This document shows, piece by piece, positions 22,791-33,894 of a DNA stretch of 64,000 nucleotides. The notes below the pieces were generated by a model. The model was given only the letters and a program-made list of their open reading frames with translations. It had not been told where the DNA came from and searched no databases. Origin of the DNA: Benincasa hispida (lineage: Eukaryota; Streptophyta; Magnoliopsida; Cucurbitales; Cucurbitaceae); the NCBI RefSeq assembly GCF_009727055.1, contig NC_052355.1:51101151-51165150 (forward strand), in the 5' to 3' direction. Numbering within the stretch: position 1 is the first letter of the stretch; every line of letters begins with the position of its first letter. The translations under genes were made by a program, and so were the position numbers.

Positions 22791-24269
22791 TATATTTAAC
22801 AAGACTACCTCTTTGCACTTAATCTGGTCAAATTCAAATAGCTATAATCAATAGCAATTAAACGTCAAGGAAATCACCGACATGTGAAATTATTTAGAAT
22901 GGTTGTTATTGAATAGTTGCCCTCGCAATTTTCTTATGGTTAAAAATATGGTTTTTCGAAGAAAAAAAATACACATTACCATTTGTTTAGGAATGCATAC
23001 AAAGTTCCACCTTTGTCGAAAAAAAAGTTATCATAGGTATATTGAAGACAATTATCTCCATTTCAATTAATCTTTTTTAGATGGTTCCAAAAGTAGTCAT
23101 ATGGATTTATGTTTAAATGGACAAATATTGAATCATTGTAGAGATAGGTTGATGTTTTATTTGTCTTTATCATCTTTTATATATTTAATGAACATGAAAG
23201 TGACAATCACATGTAGGGAGAAGATTTTAATGTATCGAAATTCAAGCGAATTTTACTAGTTGAAATATCGTTGATAGGTAAACTTATGAATTTGGACATA
23301 TTGATGCGTTTTACCTCTTTTGAAAGGTTGTAGTTGTCACTTGTCGACGTAGGGCCACTCATCCAATATAAAAATTTGATTCTGGACGATTACACAAATA
23401 TCTATAAAATATAGGAAATTCCGATTCACCATCGATCCTAAATTTATTCACAAGCACTATATTTTTTTTTTTTTTAGTCAAGTGCATATGTTTTGACCTC
23501 TAATTTATCTGCCCAAGAGTAATACTTGGTTGTTAATTGAGTTGCATTCATTTTTTATTCGATTAAGCTAGTTATTAGTCAAGTATTTTCTCTCTCTCCG
23601 ATATATTATATATTACCTCGTCACAATATTATTTGTGATAGGAATATTTGAACCTATAATTTACAATAGAATACTAATGAGGATTTCAATTTTAAAAAAT
23701 AAATAAATAAATCAAGTACCTTATCATGTTTATAAAATAGAGAGACTATTCCTTTACTCCTATTATATCTACATAGAGTATCTTAACTTCTCACTTGTTC
23801 GCCCACCATAATTTATTGCATAAACCAAAGTCGAATCTATTGGGCTGTCAACAACTAGAGTGTAGGAAAAGCAACTGTAATATATGTGGTAAAAAGCTAG
23901 AGTGGGTAAGAAACTATTTGATCAAGCAATGATTTCTATTTCTTGGATTCCGAGCAAAGTGTGTACCAAATAGTTAAAATTATTTCGTTCCTTGTATTTT
24001 CTAAACTTATTTCATTTTAGTCCATGTATTTTTAGATTGTCTATTTAAATTTTTATCATTTTAATTTATTTTAGTATCTATATTTTTAAAATATCTATTT
24101 TATTTTCTATACTTTTAAAAAATTATTATTTTGATATCTTTATTTTCATTTCACTTTTAAATGACGAAAATAATCATTTTTTAAAAATACATAAGTAAAA
24201 TGAACTAAAGATTTTTTTTTTTTTTACACAATAATACATTCAAAAGCCAAAAAGGTCTAAATGAATACG

Positions 24270-24491
24270 TCATGGGACAAAAATCAATACAGACGATTCT
24301 GAAAAAGGAGAATCGAGAATCAAAGACTCAAAAACCTTACGCACAGCGAAGTGCGCCGATTCATCTTGACCGTGGCGAACATGAGAAAGGGAGACCATCC
24401 TCATACCACAAGCCAAATCCTTATCTTTCTTAATGAAGGAAGAAACTTCAGAAATATTGGCATCAACATCGTTCAACTCATTAATCACCAC
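24270..24491 (-). pseudogene. RNase H-like domain fragment
   Basis: 73 codons, minus strand, containing VINELNDVDANISEVSSFI and MRMVSLSHVRHGQDESAHFA. This pattern (VI..LN near the start, then a V.HV.R..N/D.AAH-like end) resembles the C-terminal half of plant RNase H-like (RVT_3) domains, found at the ends of non-LTR retroelements and in free-standing genes. The N-terminal half with its catalytic acids is missing. Probably a dead fragment. Confidence 0.45.
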
Positions 24492-24937
24492 GAGACAAGG
24501 AAATTCAACTAAAAAGTTTAAAATAGACTAAAATTAAAAGTACGTAGATTAAAATGAATATTATGAAAGATACAAAACCCAAATGAACTAAAACAAAGTG
24601 AAAGGTAACTACTTAAGTCATAAGTCTTTTAAAATACAGCTCCACAAAGACGAGAAGCAACCTCCCATTCCTCAAAGCATAAATATACAAAAAGTAAGGA
24701 CCCACTTCCAGTAAATGCCATTACTTCACTTTGAAGGCCAAACAACCCACTCCCAACAGAACCCAGATCGCCAGATTTTTGGTTTGTTTGCCCAAAAACA
24801 AGTTCTTTCCTTTTCCTCTCTTCCCGTTTGAAATGTAAATCCAACCCTCCTTTAACAAAATTTCCGTCTCCCTCTTTCTATCGCCGATGAAAGACGATCT
24901 CGGTAGTGGACATTTTTAGCTGCTTGTTTCGGTCGAC

Positions 24938-27900
24938 ATGGGAAATTGTGTTATTGTTCGTAGAGACCAAAAATCTTGTTCTAATTTCAAGTGGTCGGTC
25001 GGTTCTGAGACGGTCGTCAATGTTGATCTTCCAACTGACTCCAATAAAGCCAACGTTTGGGAAAAGGAGATCGTCGGGAGGCTTTGTTCCAGTCCTCTCT
25101 CTTCACATCTAGCCTCTTCTCCACAATTCAGTTTGATTCCTGCCCCCATCTTTTTTTTTTAGAGAATTTTGTACGGTGATCATTCACAACTTCTTACGAT
25201 TGATGATCCGTCCTTCAAAACAAATGAAATATAACCTTATGTTTTACGTCAAAGTATACTATGCCGTTTTATATAACACTAGAGATGATCATGTCTATCG
25301 TAATTTTAACGCGATGTTTGTCATGTTAACAATAGATATGATCATCCCTAGTGAACTTTGATGTAAGTATAATGTTAGATTTCATTTATTTGTGAGCATA
25401 GATCAATAATCATTTAAGAGTTGAGAATTGATATAATTTTTCTTTTTTTATAACCCATTTGATGGTCTTACTTGTCTGCCGCGCAGCTGTTTGATCACGA
25501 TTCTACATTTAGAAAGATTTGGAAACCTTATAGTCTGTTTGAAAAAAAATCTATATTGATTTAAATTCTCAATTTTTTTGTAACCTCACCAATTCACCTT
25601 CGGTTATGTTCTGTCTAAAAAAATCTTTGTATCAATTAAATTTCTCAATTTTCATTAATTATTCAATTTAGACCTTTAAACTAAATTTTCTTTAAAAATT
25701 GTCTATACATTTATTTTAATCATCCGTTTTGTAAAACTGACATTTAAAAAGTCTACATATTTGATAATTGATGTAGGGATGATTTCCAAAGGTAATGAAA
25801 ACGAAGGTCTAAATTGATTGACTTATGAAAATTTAAAAGTTTAATGGACTTAAATTAAAAGTTTGACACAATAGAATGAAATTTAGAGGAAGGAGTAAAT
25901 TAATATATTTATGAAAGTTTAGATTTTAAATTGATACAATTTCATTAGCAAAATTTTCACATATAAAAAAAATTTTAAACTATTTACATAAATAGCAAAA
26001 AAATACCGATAGACATGGTTAGACTTCTATGAACGTCTATCATATAGTATCAATAATAGACTTTTATCCATTTCTATCACTCATAGACATTGATAGACTT
26101 CTATTGATCTCTATGAGTCTATATCAAAGAAAATTAAATTTTACTATTTTGTGTAAATAATTTCCATTATTTTTATATTTTTAAAAATCTCTTAGTTACT
26201 TAAGTGTTTTAATTGATTCAAGCCTCAAAGTTTAGAGGTATAAATTATATTTGCTCTAATCTTTATAAAATATATGTTGTGCTTATTAGTGTTAGTTGAT
26301 TTTTAGACGAAACTTTATATTTAGTAAGAGGTAATAAAGCTCAAACTGACCATTGGTTTTAAAAAAAAAAAAAACCAACTCAAAATTGGGAAAGCACTAT
26401 CATGAAAAGGCATGTTGAGACACACATTATGAAATATCATATAATTATATAAAGCAGAAGTGTTACTCATTTTAGTATCATTGGTTTCGAGATGAACATC
26501 GTATTTATTATCTAATAAAAGTGGTTCTATCGTATCATATTATAATTTTAACGTGTCTTTTTAAAATAGTTAAAAATTATTTTGATGTTGATAATCATTT
26601 CCAAACATTTTGCACTTGCTATTAGTCCTTCCCATTCAAATTTAGAGTTTAATTACATATTTTCAACATTTTCAACAGAACGCTTAACCATTTAGTTTTC
26701 GTGTCAATGCAGGTAAAGGCGATGAAATGTTCTTCGATTCACAGGCTTGGTTGGATTCCGATAACGATGATTTCTTCAGCGTTAATGGAGGTTAGAATTA
26801 TAAACAATTCACAATTTTTTCATTTCTCAACTCGAACACTAATCAATTTTTAACCTTAGCGAATTTTAAGCTTGGATAAGTTCAATTCTTCTTCTCTAAT
26901 TTTTTTTCTTTAATCTATGGTTTGCTTCATATGAGTGGATTATAAGAAACATAAGCAAATTTAAAAGATTAGTAAATATGTCCATTCTCTCCGCATTTCA
27001 TTAGACTTAATGCTGGTCGAAGATGGTGAAATTTTAAAAATCTATTAAAAGATTGATTCGTTTAAATTGATTTAAGAAAAAAATAGTTTTCAAAAACATC
27101 ATTTTTATTCAAACATTTTTTACAATTAAAAAATTGTTAAAAATACATTTCAAGGTGGGGAAAGTTGAAAACAAAAAGGTTAAATTAAAGTAAAAAACTG
27201 TAAGAGGAGTGAACAAAGTAGTGAAAATTGACCAAAGCTTAACAATGATAAAAAGGACTTGATATGTAGGAATTAATTCATTTTGAATGGTGTAACAAAT
27301 TTTTCTGCATTATAGAAATTCATCGTCCTTATAGATTGATAAATTGAGATTGAAGGCTTAGATGTATTTATTTATAAACTAAAATACTAGGTTAATGAAT
27401 AATTAAAAAAATGACAACTTATAGGAATTATTATGAATTTATTAAATTGTTACCTACAAATTTTGAAACTTCACAAATGAAATTTGATATTTAAATTCTA
27501 ATTTTAGAAACCATTTAGTTTTTTATTTTAAAAAATTAAGCTAATAAACATCACTTCCAATCATCTATTAGTTTCAATATGTTCTCATTTACATTCTAGG
27601 AGTGTTTTTAAAATCAAAACTAAGATTTTTTTTTTAAAAAAAAAGACTTAGGTAAGAATTAGGGGTGTACAAATTGGGTTACCCTTTTTTGGACCAATCC
27701 AAAAATTTGGGTTGGTCAAATTGGTAACTCAAATAACCTAACATAGATCTCCCACCCAATCCAACCCAGATTGGATTGGATTGAGTTGTCCGGTTACTAT
27801 TACTTTTTCTTCCTAATTTAAAATGCTTAAATTTATTAACAAAACATATCTAATAACTAAAATCTCCACCAAAGTAAATAAAGAATTCACAAATTCATCC

Positions 27901-28627
27901 CTTCTAAAAGAAATATATAATTTGTTTTTATTAATTTATATGTCAAGATGGATTAACCGGGTCAAAGTAAATTTTTTTTATTCAACCCTAAACCCAATCC
28001 AGAAAAATTAACCCAACTCAATCTAAAATATCAACTAAAAAATATTTTTATTAATAATATAATTTAGATGGGATAGTCTGAATTGTCGGGTCATTTGAAC
28101 GCCTATTAATAATTCATGTGTTTATTTCGGGAATATGTAAATGATGATAGAAAAAAAAACAAAAAATTATGTATTAGAGCAAAAATTTTAAAAAAACAAA
28201 ACAAACCAGTAACTGAACAGAGCAAGGGCTAAAATTTTCGAGTGGCTTGCCTCGTATACATGCAGATAATACACCGTCGTGCGGCAGCACTCCAGTATGG
28301 CGTCCCAATGCCGTAGAAGCACCGCCGGCTGATCCCTTACCGCCCAAAGAAACAAAGAAACTGCTATTCGAGCTGTTTCAGGAAAGCTTCAACAGAGATC
28401 ATGGAAGATCAATTGCAAATACAACAAGTAATCGTCACAATATTGAGGTCGTAATTATGGAGGCCAATAATAAGAAGCCAATTTCTAGATCGGTGAATGA
28501 AAAATCGGCGCAGTCAACGACGCCGTGGTGTATTCCGGTTCCAAAATTGGCGCGGAGCCTCAGCCTTGGCGACAAAAAGAAGAGGCTGCTCAGCCCTTGC
28601 CACGGCGGTGGACGAGTGCACCAATGA
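24938..28627 (+). CDS. At3g27210-like uncharacterised protein, probably N-myristoylated
   Basis: Three exons join in phase: 24938-25130, 26713-26790 and 28266-28627, giving 633 nt, 210 residues plus TGA. The protein starts MGNCV. Gly2 followed by Cys4 is the usual signal for N-myristoylation plus palmitoylation, so plasma-membrane tethering is inferred. The central block FFDSQAWLDSDNDDFFSVNG, followed after the second splice by a TPSCGSTPVW stretch, is the signature of the plant family represented by Arabidopsis At3g27210. The C-terminal part has KKLLFELFQES and a basic end with PVPKLARSLSLGDKKKR. Both junctions are phase 1. The donor at 25131 (TTCA|GTTTGA) is weak, but phase and family alignment support it; 25086 and 25092 are alternative donors in the same phase. 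No biochemical function is known to me. The introns hold a minisatellite and a hAT-like element. Confidence 0.8.
25990..26125. repeat. Degenerate TAGACTTCTAT minisatellite in intron 1
   Basis: Repeated words built on atagac, ttctat, tctatca and gtctat in both orientations, with partial dyad symmetry, inside the first intron of the At3g27210-like gene. It is short and irregular; no coding content. Confidence 0.6.
27660..28105 (+). mobile_element. Non-autonomous hAT-like element in intron 2
   Basis: It starts TAGGGGTGTACAA and ends TTGAACGCCTA, imperfect terminal inverted repeats. It is flanked by an imperfect 8-bp direct repeat (GTAAGAAT left, TTAATAAT right, 6 of 8 identical), the duplication size typical of hAT elements. 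Internally it has the low-complexity gggttgg/ccaaccc text shared with 30066-30305. It has no transposase; the ORF at 27823-28011 is not gene-like. Confidence 0.6.
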
Positions 28628-29505
28628 GCCCAAGCCCATTGTTTTCCATGTATGAATCTGTATGTAAATTTCTAAATTGTGAATGCTTTTGAACTTCATA
28701 AAATTTGCTTCAATAATATTTATCTCTATCTTGGCGTTTTCTCGGGATCTCGGATGGATGATCCAAACTTAGAAAGAAAAAAAAAAAGAGAGAGATTTGC
28801 TGACCTTCTAAAAATGAGATTTTTTACTATTGATTGACGTCAAAATTGGATGAAATTACTAAAAAAAACAGTTTCATAGAATGGTCTTTTTTGTTCTCTT
28901 ATTTTTGCTTTTGCACTCTAGCTCTTGTGCTCCCATGTCTCACTCTTACACACTCACTGTTTTGGTCTCGCCAGAGCTAGTGTGTGGTATCATTGAAATT
29001 GGTGGCACTAGAAGAAGAATGAGAGAAATAAAGGTAATTTTATAAAATTGCTTAAAGATAAGGTAAGCAAAAAATCAAAATTCTTAACTTTTAAAAAGTA
29101 TTGCAAATATCATTTTGAGCCTTGAGAAATAGGTCTTTTAATCAATTTTCCTTTATTTCTGTTTCTATGTTTTTTTTTTTTTTTTTTGATCAAATTCACT
29201 GTGAAGAAATTTGTAATTCTTAATGAAGATATTGTAGTTCACGGTTAAAAAAAACGTTAAATGCTAAAATTGATCCCAGAAATTAAAAGTTAGTCCATAT
29301 GGTTTGATCAAACCTCATAAATAGTTCTTATGGTTTGATAAAATTTTCATAAATAGTCGTATGAACTATTTATGAGAATTTTATCAAATCATAAGAATTA
29401 AATTCTAATTATAAATTATAGGGACTACATTCTAACTTTCTTCAAACCAAATTTACAATTTAATCCAAAAGAAAATGTCAAACTAAACATGTCAGGTTGT
29501 ATCTT
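28628..29505. other. Intergenic, 3' of the At3g27210-like gene
   Basis: AT-rich with a poly-T run (29171-29188) and a partial inverted repeat at about 29310-29400 (tatggtttgat..aaa..tcataaatagt against its complement). No gene seen. Confidence 0.6.
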
Positions 29506-30413
29506 TGTAAGGCCCAACCCATTTAGTAGATTATTATTATTATTATTATTTAAAAGAAATATTTGTTATATTTCCGGTATTTGGAATGACACCATTTGAA
29601 GTCTTGTATGGCATAAAAGACAGAACTCCAATTTGTTGGGAAGAAGTTGGAGAAAAAAAGTTGTTGGGACCTAAGCTTGTTCAGATCACATCAGAAAAGG
29701 TGAAATTAATTAGGAAAAGATTGAAAGTGGCTCAGGATTGACAAGAAAAAGTTAGGCTAATAAGCGTGGAAAAGATCTAAACTTTATGGTAAGTTTTCCT
29801 CCGGTTGTCTCATTGAAAAGATGTGTTGAAGTTTGGTAGGAAAGAAAAGTTATCCATAATACATGATGCATTCCATATTTCTATGTTGCGTAAGTACGTG
29901 CCGGATCCAACGCATATGTTGGAATCTCAACTAGTGCAATTGAAGGAGGATCTAACCTATGTGGAAGAGTTGAATAAAATCCTGAATAAGAAAGAACTAT
30001 TACGAAACAAAACCACTCCACTTGTTAAGGTTTCATGGGAAAATCATGCAAGTGTACAAAACAATTAAGAGTATTCAAATGATCCGACAACCCGAACAAC
30101 TCGGACTACCCAACCCAAATTGTAAGGATTGAATTGGATTTGTTTTAATTTTGGGTTGGATTGGATTGATTTTTTATGGTTTTACGGGTCGGGTCGGATT
30201 GGGGTCGAGTTGGACTTTATTTAAGTTATTCGAATTGTCAACCAACCAATCCAAATTTTCGGGTTGGTCTAAAAAATTTCCCAACCTAGTCCATGTATAC
30301 CCCTAGAAACAACTTGGAAGAGTAAAAATGAAATGTGAGCTCAATATACAGTTCTACTCTTGATTAAAATGGATGAATTTTGAGGACGAAATTCTCAAAA
30401 TGAGGTAGTTTTG
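29506..30413 (+). pseudogene. Collapsed Ty3/gypsy element: LTR stub and integrase C-terminal remnant
   Basis: TGTAAGGCCCAACCC at 29506 matches the LTR start at 30414, but only about 65 bp of LTR remain. Next is late integrase: MTPFEVLYGIKDRTPICWEE (about 29590-29650), a KVKLIRKRLK block, then FGRKEKLSIIHDAFHISMLRKYVPDP, a typical gypsy integrase tail, to about 30066. Internal stops and a deletion around 29740-29820 break it. The hAT-like element at 30066-30305 interrupts the end. The rest of the internal region (gag, protease, RT, RNase H) is gone. Confidence 0.8.
30066..30305 (-). mobile_element. Non-autonomous hAT-like element
   Basis: In the minus orientation it begins TAGGGGTATACATG and ends near CATTTGAATAC, matching the ends of 27660-28105. 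The flanks AAAACAAT (30058-30065) and GAAACAAC (30306-30313) agree at 6 of 8 positions. It lies inside a gypsy integrase tail, which resumes to its right, so it post-dates that element. Confidence 0.65.
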
Positions 30414-32239
30414 TGTAAGACCCAACCCATTTAGTGTATTATTATTATTTAAAAGAGAGGGGGAAAAAGGTTGGGGCGGTTGGGGGTGTGTGGTGTGAGG
30501 AGTAATCAACGACGGCTGAATGCTGGTTTTTCATTTTTTAACAACAAATGAATATGAGAGGGAGAGAAGTTGGAACCATCAAACAAGGGGGTTTGTTGAG
30601 AAGGGAAATTTCAGGGAAGGAAGTTGGATTTGTGAAGATAGCTCAACCATGACTTTCCCTTACAATAATTTGGTAAGTCGTGTTTTGAAAATTCCGTCGT
30701 TATTTGTTACTTTGCTTTTGGGTTAAATTGTTGTAGAGATTTGGGGAATAGTTGGAATATGCTAGAAGGAAGAAGTTGGGTGTTAGATATTTGTTTGGAA
30801 GAAGAAGAAGGAGAAGATGTGTGTTAATGGTGGAAGTTGTGGGTTTTGTTGAAGAAGGAAGAAAATCGGGGAGGAGGAAGATGAAGTTAAGGAGAGAGAA
30901 TAAATTAATAAAATAAGGTGGAGTGAGAAAAGGGAAAGTTGGTACAAATGGTTCATTTTGGTATTGTTTGGATAATGGAAATATATATTATTTGAATGGA
31001 AATAATGACAAAACTTTAGGTGGACATGGAGAAATTTAAATTTTTCGAATTATTTTATGTGTGTTCTTACTTGTTGGATAATTAAATTAGATGGTAACTT
31101 ATACGTTGGCTAATTAGTATTCCAAGGGTGCAGAGATTAGAACAGTTTATGACCCAAACGCATCTCATCTATAGTATTTGTGAGTGATTGTTTTTTAAGT
31201 TATTTTATATTATTAAAAAGTACTACATTTATAGTATTTGTGAAAACCATAGCTAAACACGACTCTAGAGAAGAGTTTTAAGTTCAGTGAACTTTTTGCT
31301 TTTGTTAAGAAGCTAGTGGATCATGTTATTTATGTTGAAATGTATTTTTCAAAATCGCTAGTTTTATGTACCCTTGATGATTACCCATGTGAATATGTTT
31401 CCATAATATATATAGAGAGAGGTCTTTGGGACCCACTCTAGGTTGCACATAAGTCGAGGACCGTGTGTTGGGGTGCTCAACCTTAATGGGCTATTGTGCG
31501 CACACGTGTGACTAGAGTTTTAACGCTGTTGTGCATTTGAGGACGCTCTATGTCTGATTATAGGATACAGGATTGGTGACAAGTTTTATGGACTTTTAAT
31601 TGTCTTAAAAAGAGAGTTATTGTATTATGATCTTTGGAGCATTATTTGAATTGACATATGAGATTTTGAATATTTTATATTGATTCTCCGCTAAAACAAT
31701 AATAATAAATGATGAATTTCGAAATATTACTTTCATATAACAAGTGAGCGCTATTCATTGAGCTTGTTAGCTCATTCTTTTTCTTTAATTTTTTCTACCA
31801 GGTAGCCATTGAGCTTCAACGAGCCTACTAGAAGCAGCTTGTCACTTGAGTCTGTGCATAATAACATTCTTGTATGTGTATTTTGTTGGGGTGATACTTT
31901 TATATATAAGATGGTTGCATGGACTAGTAGTTTGTAAAAATGTTTCGTAATGGAATGTTGGGCTGAGTAAAGTAGGTTCAGAATGTATGTGGTTGTAGAT
32001 TGGTTTCAGGTTGTGAAGTTTTTTTTAACCTTTTTGGTATTTCCATATAGCATGTTCGTAAATATTTATCTTCTCCTACAAGTGTTTTAGCCATTTTTCA
32101 AAGTAAACTTGCTCAATTTTCAATTATTTAAGTTTTGTGAGATCTAATGTGATTAAAAGAGTTAGCAACATGTTAGGATTTATTGTCAAGCACGCCATGT
32201 CATTAGATGGTTAAAAGTGGTATGGGGCCGGGTGTGCCA
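30414..32239 (+). repeat. Ty3/gypsy LTR
   Basis: It starts TGTAAGACCCAACCC right after the end of the pol remnant and probably ends at TGTGCCA (32239). In between are the GGACCCACTCTAGGTTGCAC and ACCGTGTGTTGGGGTGCTCA blocks typical of plant gypsy LTRs. At about 1.8 kb its length is normal for the family. ORF 30520-30726 lies within it and is not credited. What follows (aaattatcagagtcta at 32245-32260) resembles a decayed primer site. Confidence 0.6.
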
Positions 32240-32260
32240 TTTTTAAATTATCAGAGTCTA

Positions 32261-33714
32261 TCTCAAAGTTTCAATCACACCCCATAAAAAATTTGAAAAT
32301 ATTGAGAAAAAATCATGTATGAGGAATTGTAGTTGAACATCTAGGTGTGCTCCAAAAAAACAAGTGTATATCTTAATCTACATTCCAATAGACTTTATAA
32401 AGTATGAGAAAATACTATTTAGGAGACTGAGATGTAATAAGGATTATTGAGAATTAGAGTAGTGTTGGAATACGTGAAGAATCAAAGGTGGAATAAAAAT
32501 AGAATCGTGAAACGTGAAACAATGGGAAAGAGGATTGGGTTAAAAGCTATCAGATCATAATGAGTTAAAAAATATAAATTGGGTCCAAAATGCTCAATTC
32601 GAACATGAGTTTTGGATTACATTACAATCCAAACTCATTACATTACGAGCCCCCAAACAACCCCTCATGGTCAATAAAAGTAATAGGTGAGTTTATAAGT
32701 TTAGATATATTTTTATTTGAATATAATTTGATTAATCAATTTTTATGATGTTTTAATGTTTTATAAACGCAAACAAAAAAATAAACTTCATTTTTTAGAT
32801 AACATTTAAATTTAAATTAAATAAAAGGTATACAAGTTTTGTTATTCCAAATGAAGATTATTGCGTCGTGGATAAACCTACTGCCTTTAAAGCAAGAATG
32901 ACGTGACCTTGGTGCTATATCACAAAAAGTCGTTGCTCCCCAAGGTTCACACAACATCCGAACTTTAACGTGCACTCGTCACATAATGAATTGGAATCAA
33001 TCAAAAAATTAGCTCAAAAACGTCGATGACAACCGAAAACAAAAAAGATCGGTAAAACTGAGAAGCTAGAGTTTTTTCTGTGTATACACAAGTTGTCAAA
33101 AAAAAAAAATTAAGAAGAGGAAGAAAAATATTTTTAGATTTGGAATTAATTTTAAGGATTAACGAACGGTAAAACAGTAATTTTTTTTTATAACATTTTA
33201 AAAAGGATAGGTAACAACATGTGTGGTGAAAGGGTCATACTTCTACCACCACCACACTTTAGAAGCTTCCTTCTAAACATTTATATATATACCAACTTGT
33301 CAAGCCTAAATCTTCAAAATAGGATAACTCTTATCTCTTTTCTCTCAAAATTACTTTTTCTTTTGCTATGAGCCAAAAACCCAAAGTTATTCCCAACAAG
33401 TTTTATCTTATTCATGGATTTGGTCCACGGGTCTCGTGAACATAGTTGCCTTTTTGACAAACGACATAGAGGAAAGTTGCATCGAAAAAAATCGTGAATT
33501 CCGTACACAATTTTCTCACCGGACCCTGGATGAGACATTTATTTTTTCGAACAACATTATTTTCAGGGAATTTTTTATCACCACCCTATGTCCCTCGCTC
33601 TCTTTAAAAATACATTATTTGTAGAATTGCCCCTTTCTGTATAATCGGAGAACACTAAATAGGTGCACGAAGACGCATTTTATTCTCCAATCGAGTATTT
33701 AGCGCGAAAATAAA
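32261..33714. other. Intergenic region upstream of GCS1
   Basis: AT-rich, no gene recognised. At 33258-33290 a GAAGCTTCCTTC word, which fits a plant heat-shock element pattern, is followed about 10 bases later by TTTATATATATA, a good TATA box; no convincing gene follows it. The ORFs 33314-33538 (minus) and 33436-33624 (plus) lack recognisable features. Confidence 0.4.
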
Positions 33715-33894
33715 CTATTTATATCATTTTCACCCACGCGCGCCTCAAGTCAAGGTATCGCCGGAGATTAGTCAGAATTAGGAATCTTATACTCCCTCTC
33801 TCCATCACTTCACTCCTCCTTTCTTCTTACGACCGTTAACCGCAGGTCCTCTTGCTCCTTCAGTTTGTACTGTCTTAGGGGCGTTGATTTCAAT
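33700..33894 (+). promoter_or_regulatory. Candidate GCS1 core promoter and 5' UTR
   Basis: TATTTATAT (33716-33724) lies about 170 bp upstream of the ATG and is a plausible TATA box. Just before it, AGCGCGAAAA (33700s) matches the E2F-type TTTTCGCGC word in reverse. The pyrimidine-rich stretch 33790-33860 looks like a 5' UTR. There is no transcript evidence here. Confidence 0.35.

Larger units (their letters stand above)
18498..24240. other. Gene-poor stretch, no confident gene
   Basis: 18.5-21.2 kb has intron- or UTR-like composition (T-rich, mid GC) without a long frame. The ORFs at 18946-19179 and 20429-20617 show no recognisable features. A possible terminal exon sits at 20892-20939 (see its own entry). 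21.2-24.2 kb is plain AT-rich sequence with poly-A/T runs and one strong hairpin at 22708-22790. Confidence 0.6.
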
